Assembly: GCA_945787925.1 (NCBI GenBank)
Contig: CALZJY010000152.1
Location: 1 to 5,699, forward strand
From: an uncultured Anaerosporobacter sp.
Lineage (GTDB): Bacteria > Bacillota > Clostridia > Lachnospirales > Lachnospiraceae
DNA length: 5,699 bases
Direction of reading: 5' to 3'
Shown here one piece after another: positions 1 to 5,699 of the stretch. Position numbers and translations under genes: made by a program. The notes under the pieces are model-generated. The model was not told where the DNA came from, did no database searches, and saw nothing but the letters and a program-made list of their open reading frames with translations. Each line of letters starts with the position of its first letter. Position 1 is the stretch's first letter.

Positions 1-50
1 CGCGACAGTCGCCAAGGTCATGCAAGCAGGACTTTGGCTCGTTGTTCGCG
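1..50. repeat. GC-rich imperfect palindrome, possible dispersed intergenic repeat (may be cut by window edge)
   Basis: The outer arms CGCGA (1-5) and TCGCG (46-50) are complementary. The inner arms GCCAAGGTC (11-19) and GACTTTGGC (30-38) pair over 9 bp with one G-T wobble, around a 10-nt loop (20-29). I count 30 G or C in 50 bases (60%), in sharp contrast to the AT-rich flank that starts at position 51. It lies beyond the yebC terminator, so it is not needed for that. All three plus-strand frames stay open across these 50 bases, but none shows a recognisable protein end. The symmetry and the composition break suggest a mobile or REP-like palindromic unit; that it is dispersed in the genome is inference, as only one copy is visible. 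Confidence 0.5.
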
Positions 51-97
51 TAAAATAAAGCAAGCAAGAGATATTTTTTTCTTACCTGCTTGCTTGC
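51..97 (-). terminator. Intrinsic terminator downstream of yebC
   Basis: Read on the minus strand, GCAAGCAAG (97-89) pairs perfectly with CTTGCTTGC (68-60), a 9-bp stem. It is followed at once by the U-rich run TTTATTTTA (59-51). The loop is long (20 nt, A-rich, including seven A in a row), although AG/CT pairs at the loop base could shorten it past a one-base bulge. The stem begins 30 nt after the yebC stop codon, which fits termination of that transcript. On the plus strand the hairpin is not followed by a T tract, so it should act only leftward. Confidence 0.82.
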
Positions 98-127
98 CAT
101 CTATTTACGACAAATATTCGTTACTTC

Positions 128-868
128 TTATTCTTCGTCTGGTTCATCCCAGTTGTGGTAAACGTTTTGAACATCGTCATCTTCTTCTAACATATCTAAT
201 GTCTTTCTGAAGAATTTGATATCCTTTTCATCTGTTAATTCTGCCCAAGTTTGAGGAATCATAGTTACTTCAGCTTGAGCCATTGGGATTTCTTCTGCTT
301 CTAATGCTTCACGTACAGCAGAAAAAGTTTCTGGATCAGTTAAGATTTCGAAGCTATCATCTTCTTCGTTGAAATCTTCTGCACCAGCGTCAAGAGCGAT
401 CATCATTAAATCATCTGCATCCATGCTACATTCTTCTTTCGCAATGATGATTTGACCTTTTTGATCGAACATGAAAGATACACAACCAGGAGTACCTACG
501 TTACCATTACCTTTTGTGAAGGCATTTTTAACGTTGGATGCTGTTCTGTTTTTATTATCAGTTAATGTTTCAACGATTACGGCAATACCGTTTGGACCAT
601 ATCCTTCGTAAGTTACGGAAGTATAGTTTACATCGTTACCAGCACCAGCTGCTTTTTTGATACTTCTGTCGATTGTATCGTTAGGCATGTTGTTGGACTT
701 TGCTTTTGCAATGACATCTTTTAATTTAGAGTTATTTGCTGGGTCTGGACCGCCCTCTTTAACTGCTACTGCGATTTCACGACCGATTTTAGTAAAGATT
801 TTACCTTTTGCAGCATCATTTTTTTCTTTTTTATGTTTAATATTCGCAAACTTAGAATGTCCTGACAT
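128..868 (-). CDS. yebC: YebC/PmpR (TACO1) family regulatory or translation factor
   Basis: The 246-residue product matches the usual length of this cytoplasmic family, which was first annotated as DNA-binding regulators (PmpR-like) and is now also linked to translation, through mitochondrial TACO1 and relief of ribosome stalling at proline-rich stretches. Which role applies here cannot be read from sequence. The family opening MSGHSK is intact, followed by a basic N-terminal segment (NIKHKK at 9-14, GKIFTK at 22-27). Other hallmarks are YEGYGP (87-92), DNKNRTASNVK (104-114), GCVSFMF (128-134) and the acidic C-terminal stretch ending in DVQNVYHNW (232-240). The ATG start has a strong Shine-Dalgarno AAGGAG at 881-876, 7 nt upstream. 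It has its own promoter (928-956) and terminator (51-97), so it is probably monocistronic. The only family deviation I notice is F7 where many members have W. Confidence 0.95.
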   Translation of the reverse strand: MSGHSKFANIKHKKEKNDAAKGKIFTKIGREIAVAVKEGGPDPANNSKLKDVIAKAKSNNMPNDTIDRSIKKAAGAGNDVNYTSVTYEGYGPNGIAVIVETLTDNKNRTASNVKNAFTKGNGNVGTPGCVSFMFDQKGQIIIAKEECSMDADDLMMIALDAGAEDFNEEDDSFEILTDPETFSAVREALEAEEIPMAQAEVTMIPQTWAELTDEKDIKFFRKTLDMLEEDDDVQNVYHNWDEPDEE

Positions 869-927
869 ACTAATTCTCCTTACTTTCTATCTATAATTTA
901 TGTTTAAAAACCTATCAAACGCTAAAT

Positions 928-956
928 ATTTTACCATTATTTTGTTGTATTGACAA
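928..956 (-). promoter_or_regulatory. Sigma-A-type promoter for yebC with extended -10
   Basis: On the minus strand there is a -35 box TTGTCA (956-951), a spacer of exactly 17 nt, and a -10 box TAAAAT (933-928) preceded by TGG, which gives an extended -10 (TGn). Each hexamer is one mismatch from consensus (TTGACA, TATAAT). A transcript would start near 921, giving a 5' leader of about 50 nt that ends in the AAGGAG ribosome binding site (876-881). It lies wholly in the 114-nt argR-yebC gap. No strong terminator is visible between argR and this promoter, so read-through from the upstream cluster may add to yebC expression. Confidence 0.8.
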
Positions 957-982
957 GTATCTTCTTTTTTTGACCAGTTCGA

Positions 983-1441
983 TTAGTTTCTTGTATTTAC
1001 CAACTTCGTGATTTTTTCCATCACTTGTTCTGTATCTTCTAAGGTTTTGATTGCACACATAATCGTATCATCCCCTGCGATACATCCTACAATTCCATTG
1101 ATGTTTAAGTGATCTAATGCAGCCGCAACCGCCATAGCCATTCCTGGAACAGTCTTAATTACGACGATATTCATAGCCATATCCATAGAAAGATATCCAT
1201 CACGTAATACGCGAACGTATTTTTCATATAATCCGGATTCTTGTGTTTGAAGTACAATATATTTTTGTCTTCCACCATTGGTAGAAACCTTTGTAAGCTT
1301 TAATTCTCGAATATCACGAGAAATTGTTGCTTGCGTAACATTATATCCCGCCGCATTTAAACGATCCGCCAGTTCTTCCTGTGTCTCAACATCATATTTA
1401 TTGATGATTTCAATAATTTTTGATTGTCTTCCTATCTTCAT
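983..1441 (-). CDS. argR: Arginine repressor ArgR
   Basis: This is an arginine-responsive transcriptional regulator that represses arginine biosynthesis and, in many Firmicutes, activates catabolism; the active form is a hexamer with L-arginine as co-repressor. With the ATG at 1441 the product is 152 residues, the normal family length. The N-terminal winged helix-turn-helix (about 1-70) includes QEELADRL (21-28) and the recognition-helix region TQATISRDIRELKLTKV (36-52). The C-terminal oligomerisation and arginine-binding domain carries VPGMAMAVAAALD (98-110) and GIVGCIAGDDT (116-126), with the ligand-binding Asp pair at 124-125. An in-frame GTG nine bases upstream (1450) would overlap the nadK stop; ATG 1441 is preferred because AGGTG lies 6 nt before it. 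The nadK stop is only 2 nt upstream, so the genes are probably co-transcribed and translationally coupled. No matching ARG box was recognised in the window. Confidence 0.94.
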   Translation of the reverse strand: MKIGRQSKIIEIINKYDVETQEELADRLNAAGYNVTQATISRDIRELKLTKVSTNGGRQKYIVLQTQESGLYEKYVRVLRDGYLSMDMAMNIVVIKTVPGMAMAVAAALDHLNINGIVGCIAGDDTIMCAIKTLEDTEQVMEKITKLVNTRN

Positions 1442-1443
1442 CC

Positions 1444-2322
1444 TTAACACCTACCTTTTAATATCTTCTCTCGTACAACATCAAAGAAGGTTGTATCTGT
1501 GACTTTCACAATTTCGGTTACTTCTTTGGCACGAATAATCTCTATTCGATCGCCACTTTCGACATTACTTGTTAGTCGTCCGTCAAAAATGACATTCGCT
1601 TCATCTTCTACTGATGTCTTGCTTTTTCCTATCTCTAGGACAAGCGTATCCTTTGGAGAAACGATAATACATCGGTTATTCAATGTGTGTGGACAAATCG
1701 CAGTAACCATAATCGCTTCTATCTCAGGAAAAACAATAGGGCCTCCTGCGGATAAGTTATACCCGGTAGAACCGGTAGGCGTTGACACTATCAGACCATC
1801 ACAACGATACGTATCTACTAGCTGGTCATTGACATAAACCTTTACCGTAATGATACGACATAGGCCTCTTTTACTAATCACGATATCATTTAATGCATGA
1901 CCTTGATATCCAACTTGGGTAGCATTTTTGACATGATTCACTTTCCCTTTTAACATCATTCTCGTATCTTTCTTATATTCGCCACGGAATAATTGTTCGA
2001 ATACACCAATCATATTGGTCTTCTCCACTTCTGCTAAAAATCCAAGTGTACCAAAATTAATCCCTAATAATGGAATATCCTTATAAACAAGATCATTTGC
2101 AGCCTGGATAATCGTACCATCGCCCCCTAAGACAAGGGCGCAGTCCACATCATCCTCTACCTGACTGACATCAATATATGGATCGTACTCATTTACATGG
2201 TTCTCTGCCTCTGTAGCAATCACACATGTTTTCCCCTTACTTTCCATATATTCTTTAATGGTTTTAGAGACCTCGTAATTTACATCTTTGTCCGTATTTG
2301 TCACTATTAAAAACTTATCCAT
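1444..2322 (-). CDS. nadK: NAD kinase (ATP-NAD kinase)
   Basis: It phosphorylates NAD to NADP using ATP (or polyphosphate in some members) in the cytoplasm and is the only known route to NADP in most bacteria. The 292-residue length is typical of the Firmicutes type. The catalytic GGDGT motif is at 66-70 within CALVLGGDGT, followed by LLGINFGTLGFLAEV (85-99). The NE/D substrate motif appears as ALND (143-146). The glycine-rich NAD-binding region TPTGSTGYNLSAGGPIV (181-197) is complete. No key residue looks missing. The start is ATG at 2322, with a slightly unusual Shine-Dalgarno AGGGGG (2333-2328) 5 nt upstream. An 81-nt gap separates it from tlyA, the largest within the cluster, and argR follows after 2 nt. 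NADPH also serves the DXR step just after DXS, a plausible but unproven reason for the shared cluster. Confidence 0.96.
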   Translation of the reverse strand: MDKFLIVTNTDKDVNYEVSKTIKEYMESKGKTCVIATEAENHVNEYDPYIDVSQVEDDVDCALVLGGDGTIIQAANDLVYKDIPLLGINFGTLGFLAEVEKTNMIGVFEQLFRGEYKKDTRMMLKGKVNHVKNATQVGYQGHALNDIVISKRGLCRIITVKVYVNDQLVDTYRCDGLIVSTPTGSTGYNLSAGGPIVFPEIEAIMVTAICPHTLNNRCIIVSPKDTLVLEIGKSKTSVEDEANVIFDGRLTSNVESGDRIEIIRAKEVTEIVKVTDTTFFDVVREKILKGRC

Positions 2323-2327
2323 CAGAA

Positions 2328-2333
2328 CCCCCT
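2328..2333 (-). promoter_or_regulatory. Atypical Shine-Dalgarno of nadK
   Basis: AGGGGG sits 5 nt before the nadK ATG. It differs by one base from AGGAGG and may pair partly through G-U. It lies about 16 nt downstream of the small hairpin at 2350-2369, so translation entry could be sensitive to local structure; this is inference. Confidence 0.6.
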
Positions 2334-2349
2334 AAATATAGTTGCTCAA

Positions 2350-2369
2350 GTTACTTTTAATAAAGTAAC
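2350..2369 (-). other. Perfect 8-bp hairpin in the tlyA-nadK gap
   Basis: Minus-strand GTTACTTT (2369-2362) and AAAGTAAC (2357-2350) are perfectly complementary around a 4-nt loop ATTA. Only two of eight pairs are G-C, and what follows (TTGAGC) is not a U tract, so this is not a convincing terminator. It could be an mRNA stability or processing element, a protein-binding palindrome, or chance in AT-rich DNA. I see no good promoter in the same 81-nt gap. Confidence 0.45.
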
Positions 2370-2403
2370 GGATCAAATATTCGTTTCTAACACTATCGTA
2401 TTT

Positions 2404-3204
2404 TTATAGTTCGCCATGCGCGTTTTGCACAATTTGAACAACTTCTTCATGTGATACTTCACCTTCGGACTTATCATCATTTTTGATGTGTAATAAGTAT
2501 TCGATATTACCTTCTGGTCCTTTAATTGGTGAGTAATCTAATCGTAAGATGGAGAAACCAATGCTCTTCGCATAGTCTATTACCATTTCGATTACGTCTA
2601 CATGAACATTTTTATCTCTTACTACGCCTTTTTTACCAACTTGTTCTCTACCAGCTTCAAATTGTGGCTTGATTAGGCAAACTACTTCTCCATCTGGCAC
2701 TAATAAGCCTTTTACTGGAAGTAAAACTTTTGTTAAGGAAATAAACGCAACGTCGATGGATGCAAATTGCGCTAATTCATCTAACTGATCTGGCGTTACG
2801 TAACGGATGTTCGTTTTTTCCATGGATACTACTCTTTCGTCAGAGCGTAATTTCCACGCTAATTGGTTCGTTCCAACATCGATGGCATATACTTTTGTTG
2901 CTCCATTTTGAAGCATACAGTCAGTAAATCCACCTGTAGAGGAACCTACGTCCATACATACTTTATCTTTTACGCTAACATCGTACTGTTCAATTGCTTT
3001 TTCTAATTTTAATCCGCCGCGGCTAACATATTTTAATGTTTGTCCTTTGATCTCGATTTCTACTTTGTCATCAAACGTACTACCAGCTTTATCTTCTCTT
3101 ACACCTTTTACAAAAACATTACCAGACATGATAATGGCTTTTGCTTTTTCACGAGAATCAGCTAATCCGCGTTCTACCAAAAGAACATCTAATCTTTGCT
3201 TCAT
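2404..3204 (-). CDS. tlyA: TlyA family rRNA (cytidine-2'-O)-methyltransferase
   Basis: This is an SAM-dependent 2'-O-methyltransferase. Characterised TlyA proteins modify cytidine in 23S rRNA (C1920) and, for the longer type, also 16S rRNA (C1409), which affects capreomycin/viomycin sensitivity; the old label is hemolysin A. The 266-residue product opens with an S4 RNA-binding domain (about 1-60; RLDVLLVERGLA at 4-15). Next come the linker and conserved SRGGLKLEKA (61-70), SAM motif I DVGSSTGGFTD (85-95), AIDVG (107-111), DVAFISL (151-157), LIKPQFE (177-183), GKKGVVRD (190-197) and KGPEGNIEYL (228-237). K66, D151, K179 and E235 line up at a constant offset with the K-D-K-E catalytic tetrad of the mycobacterial enzyme. 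A charged tail follows residue 240. The ATG start has AAGGA 8 nt upstream; the dxs stop lies 18 nt before it, so they form one operon. Size suggests the longer, dual-site type, but target bases are not readable here. Confidence 0.95.
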   Translation of the reverse strand: MKQRLDVLLVERGLADSREKAKAIIMSGNVFVKGVREDKAGSTFDDKVEIEIKGQTLKYVSRGGLKLEKAIEQYDVSVKDKVCMDVGSSTGGFTDCMLQNGATKVYAIDVGTNQLAWKLRSDERVVSMEKTNIRYVTPDQLDELAQFASIDVAFISLTKVLLPVKGLLVPDGEVVCLIKPQFEAGREQVGKKGVVRDKNVHVDVIEMVIDYAKSIGFSILRLDYSPIKGPEGNIEYLLHIKNDDKSEGEVSHEEVVQIVQNAHGEL

Positions 3205-3222
3205 TTGTCTCTTCCTTCTTGC

Positions 3223-5088
3223 TTAATTTATTGTAAGGATTCTTGACATAATCCCTTCCGCTGTAAGACCTAATTTTGCTTTTAACATATCAGGATCACC
3301 ATGTTCCACGAATTCATCCGGTATTGTCACTGGGATGAATCGTTTTCCACCCATGCCCTGTTGCGTCATATAGGCACCTACTTCTTCCGAAAATCCTCCG
3401 GAAAATACATTTTCCTCTAATGTCACGATCGTATCATGAGTTTCTGCTAGTTGCTGTAACATCGCAGTATCTAATGGCTTCACGAATCTTGCATTTACAA
3501 CCGAAGCATTTCTTCCACTTGCTTCTAATTGTTTTGCCACTTCTTCTGCCACCTCAACCATACTTCCTACCGCTAACAATAAAATTCCGCCATGATTTGT
3601 CAGAATTTCCGCTTTCCCATATTCGATTGGAGCGCTTTCATTCTGGAAGCATGTGCTTACTTTACCTCTTGGATAACGAATCGCAATCGGCGCATTATAG
3701 TTCTCACAGAACCGAAGCATGTCTTCGAATTCCTTTTCATTCTTTGGTGCGATGATTGTCATATTTGGTACCGAACGAAGGAAGGATAAATCAAATACAC
3801 CTTGATGTGTCTCTCCATCATTTCCAACAATACCTGCACGATCAAGAGCAAATACGACTGGATAGTTTCCAATACATACATCGTGTACAATCTGGTCATA
3901 CGCACGTTGTAAGAATGTAGAATAAATCGTTACAAACGGTTTCATTCCTCCCGCTGCAAGACCCGCCGCAAATGTTACCGCATGCTCTTCCGCAATTCCA
4001 ACATCGAAACACCTTGTTGGAAATTCTTGTTGAAACGCCTGCAATCCTGTTCCAGTTGGCATAGCCGCTGTAATTGTAACAAGTTTCTCATTCTTCTTTG
4101 CTAATTCAATTAACATATCGGAATATACATTCGTATATGTCCTATTGCTACTCTTCTTCAAGAGTTCTCCTGTCTTGATATCAAATGGATCAATTCCATG
4201 ATACTTCGTAGGATTTTTTTCAGCTAACTGATAGCCTTTCCCTTTTTTTGTGATGACATGTACAATGACTGCACCCTTTACTTTCTTTGCCGTTTGAAAG
4301 GCTGTAAGCAAATCATTTATGTTATGTCCATCAATCGGACCGATATACGTAAGTCCCATGTCCTCAAAAAACATTCCAGGGATAAATAAATGTTTAATGG
4401 ATTCCTTACTCTTACGCACACGTTCAACAATGCCATCGCCGATTTTTGGTATGCTCTTTAATGTCTTTTCAATTTCATCCTTCATCCCAAGATATGCTTG
4501 GTTTGTACGGATTTTACCAAGATAATTAGAGACACCCCCAACATTTTCCGCAATCGACATGTTATTATCATTCAATACAATGATCATATTTGTCTTTAGT
4601 CGCGCTGCATTATTCAGTGCTTCAAATGCCATACCACCAGATAATGCACCATCACCAATTACCGCTACCACTGTATTGTCTTGTTCCTGAAGATCTCTTG
4701 CCTTCACAAGTCCAAGCGCCGCTGAAATAGAGGTAGAGCTGTGTCCTGTATCAAAACAATCACAATCGCTTTCCGTTCTTTTAGGAAAACCACTCATTCC
4801 CTCATATTTTCTTAATGTAGCAAAATTCTCTTTTCGTCCTGTTAGAATCTTATGGGTATATGCCTGATGACCTACATCCCAAACAATCTTATCCTCAGGA
4901 AACGTAAGAGATAGATGGAGCGCCATAGTAAGTTCGACCACCCCAAGATTACTTGCTAGGTGGCCTCCTGTCTTACTAATGTTTTTGATAAGAAACTTTC
5001 TTATCTCTCTTGCTAAAGCTTTATAGTCTTCTGGATTTACATCTTTGATATCATTTCCTTTTTCAATCTGATCTAATATCCTTGGCAA
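3223..5088 (-). CDS. dxs: 1-deoxy-D-xylulose-5-phosphate synthase
   Basis: It condenses pyruvate and glyceraldehyde 3-phosphate, releasing CO2, to make DXP, the first step of the MEP isoprenoid pathway and also a precursor of thiamine and pyridoxal phosphate in many bacteria. The product is 621 residues, normal for this cytoplasmic dimer. The N-terminal thiamine-diphosphate domain has GGHLASNLG (41-49, H43), DVGHQAYTHK (71-80), GDGALSGG (145-152, metal ligand D146) and NDNNMSIAENVGG (173-185, N175). The pyrimidine domain has GIAEEHAV (364-371, catalytic E367) and DRAGIVGNDGETHQG (416-430; R417, D424, H428), then YPRG (472-475). The C-terminal transketolase domain includes VNARFVKPLD (531-540). 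All expected active-site residues are present. The start is TTG at 5088: no ATG or GTG with a suitable site lies between it and the preceding stop, and AAGGTG sits 5 nt upstream. It follows ispA by 33 nt and precedes tlyA by 18 nt. Confidence 0.97.
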   Translation of the reverse strand: MPRILDQIEKGNDIKDVNPEDYKALAREIRKFLIKNISKTGGHLASNLGVVELTMALHLSLTFPEDKIVWDVGHQAYTHKILTGRKENFATLRKYEGMSGFPKRTESDCDCFDTGHSSTSISAALGLVKARDLQEQDNTVVAVIGDGALSGGMAFEALNNAARLKTNMIIVLNDNNMSIAENVGGVSNYLGKIRTNQAYLGMKDEIEKTLKSIPKIGDGIVERVRKSKESIKHLFIPGMFFEDMGLTYIGPIDGHNINDLLTAFQTAKKVKGAVIVHVITKKGKGYQLAEKNPTKYHGIDPFDIKTGELLKKSSNRTYTNVYSDMLIELAKKNEKLVTITAAMPTGTGLQAFQQEFPTRCFDVGIAEEHAVTFAAGLAAGGMKPFVTIYSTFLQRAYDQIVHDVCIGNYPVVFALDRAGIVGNDGETHQGVFDLSFLRSVPNMTIIAPKNEKEFEDMLRFCENYNAPIAIRYPRGKVSTCFQNESAPIEYGKAEILTNHGGILLLAVGSMVEVAEEVAKQLEASGRNASVVNARFVKPLDTAMLQQLAETHDTIVTLEENVFSGGFSEEVGAYMTQQGMGGKRFIPVTIPDEFVEHGDPDMLKAKLGLTAEGIMSRILTIN

Positions 5089-5093
5089 AACTA

Positions 5094-5100
5094 CACCTTC
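5094..5100 (-). promoter_or_regulatory. Shine-Dalgarno that fixes the TTG start of dxs
   Basis: GAAGGTG ends 5 nt before TTG 5088, a normal spacing, and matches the GGTG end of the anti-SD complement. The first residues from that TTG (MPRILDQIEKGNDIK) align with the usual DXS opening, which supports the choice over the next in-frame ATG, far inside the conserved domain. Confidence 0.7.
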
Positions 5101-5121
5101 TCTTTCTATACAAGCACTTTC

Positions 5122-5699
5122 TTAATACTTACGATCAACTAGATATGCCAACAGCTTATATAAGAACGTATCTTCTGTCGTATATTTCTTAAGAAGTGTA
5201 AGACTTATTTTCGTAAACTCTTCCACTTTTTCCTTTGCTTGCTCTATTCCGAACAACGTTACATATGTGGTCTTGTTATTCTTCTCGTCACTGTGGACAG
5301 GTTTTCCTAACTCTTCCGTCGTACTTGTTACATCCAGAATATCATCTTGAATCTGGAATGCTAGTCCAACATGTCTTGCAATTTGTTCTACATCGTTTAC
5401 AGCTGCTTCATCTGCACCCGCTAAAATTGCTCCAATCATCATGGAGGCTTCTATTAATGCACTTGTCTTTAAACGATTGATGAAATCTAACTGCCCTTCA
5501 TCAATTGGCTTACCGTCATTTTCCACATCCACTACTTGTCCGCCCACCATTCCATAGACACCTGCTTTTTTCGCAAGGACGCGAAATGCCTTTGTCGTAA
5601 ATGCTAAGCTTAGTGGATCCTCAAAACTTTCCGATGCCTTTTCAAAGGCATAATTTAGCAATGCATCCCCAGCTAAGATTCCCATCGCTTCTCCGTATA
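5122..5699 (-). CDS. ispA: Polyprenyl (farnesyl/geranylgeranyl) diphosphate synthase, 5' end outside window
   Basis: This trans-isoprenyl diphosphate synthase condenses IPP with allylic diphosphates to make C15 (or C20) chains for quinone and cell-wall lipid carrier synthesis. About 191 C-terminal residues are visible. The reading frame is open to the window edge, and the residues before the first internal Met read YGEA, the normal family sequence leading into MGILAGDALLNYAFE, so the Met at 5685 is not the start. Against a usual length near 290-300, about 100 residues are missing, including the first Asp-rich motif. Counting from that Met, visible motifs are GMVGGQVVD (45-53), KTSALIEA (73-80), the second Asp-rich motif FQIQDDILD (110-118), GKP (127-129) and DEKNNKTTYV (133-142). 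The C-terminus LLAYLVDRKY is complete. Product chain length cannot be judged without the first Asp-rich region. It is upstream of dxs in the same operon, which pairs the first and a late step of isoprenoid synthesis. Confidence 0.94.
   Translation of the reverse strand, partial: YGEAMGILAGDALLNYAFEKASESFEDPLSLAFTTKAFRVLAKKAGVYGMVGGQVVDVENDGKPIDEGQLDFINRLKTSALIEASMMIGAILAGADEAAVNDVEQIARHVGLAFQIQDDILDVTSTTEELGKPVHSDEKNNKTTYVTLFGIEQAKEKVEEFTKISLTLLKKYTTEDTFLYKLLAYLVDRKY

Noticed and set aside
1..50. Possible C-terminus of a rightward gene entering from the left edge (all plus frames open)
   Set aside because: Lack of stops over 50 GC-rich bases is expected by chance, no frame gives a recognisable protein end, and palindromic symmetry explains the sequence better.
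657..896. Open plus-strand frame antisense to the start of yebC, hydrophobic product
   Set aside because: It lies opposite the strongly conserved yebC N-terminus, has no family resemblance, and its hydrophobic look is what the complement of a lysine-rich coding region gives.
957..982. Terminator directly after argR (run of seven A/T near 964-971)
   Set aside because: The run reads as A on the transcribed sense and no stable stem precedes it.
1278..1837. Plus-strand open frames opposite argR and nadK
   Set aside because: They mirror confidently identified conserved genes, overlap each other, and show no recognisable domain.
111..2385. Shared 12-mer CAAATATTCGTT at 111-122 and 2374-2385, both just downstream of a gene end
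   Set aside because: One AT-rich 12-mer match is about what chance predicts in a window of this size; flanks differ and no third copy was noticed.
2323..2403. Internal promoter for nadK (TATATT-like -10 at about 2335-2340)
   Set aside because: No acceptable -35 box at 16-18 nt: the better TTGATC candidate is about 30 nt away and the 18-nt candidate TTTATT is poor.
3205..3222. Possible regulatory element between dxs and tlyA
   Set aside because: Only 18 nt, filled by the tlyA ribosome binding site; nothing further can be supported.
3420..5480. Several plus-strand open frames opposite dxs and ispA
   Set aside because: These are shadow frames of conserved minus-strand genes; composition is that of a reverse-complemented gene and no motifs were recognised.

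Overview
The window is a minus-strand housekeeping block from an AT-rich, low-GC Gram-positive bacterium. It is most likely a member of Clostridia, and Lachnospiraceae is my best guess from the protein sequences and gene order; that guess rests on family resemblance, not on a search. All six genes read right to left, so transcription enters at position 5699 and runs toward position 1.

In order of transcription: the 3' two-thirds of ispA (polyprenyl/farnesyl diphosphate synthase, cut by the window edge), dxs (1-deoxy-D-xylulose-5-phosphate synthase), tlyA (S4-domain rRNA 2'-O-methyltransferase), nadK (NAD kinase) and argR (arginine repressor). These form a tight cluster with gaps of 33, 18, 81 and 2 nt. 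This is the well-known clostridial/bacillar ispA-dxs-tlyA-nadK-argR arrangement. DXS makes the first MEP-pathway metabolite and IspA condenses the resulting C5 units. NadK supplies NADP(H), which the MEP pathway uses at the DXR step. TlyA and ArgR are conserved neighbours without an obvious metabolic link. The gene usually expected next, recN, does not follow argR here.

After a 114-nt gap with a very good sigma-A-type promoter comes yebC (YebC/TACO1 family), followed by a clear intrinsic terminator. The last 50 bases at the left edge are a GC-rich imperfect palindrome that does not look like the surrounding AT-rich DNA. It may be a copy, or part of a copy, of a dispersed intergenic repeat.

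I found no mobile element, CRISPR array, tRNA/rRNA or defence system, and no convincing new biological system. The items most worth a second look are the edge palindrome and its complementarity to the terminator stem, the TTG start of dxs lying in frame with the ispA stop, and the small perfect hairpin between tlyA and nadK.
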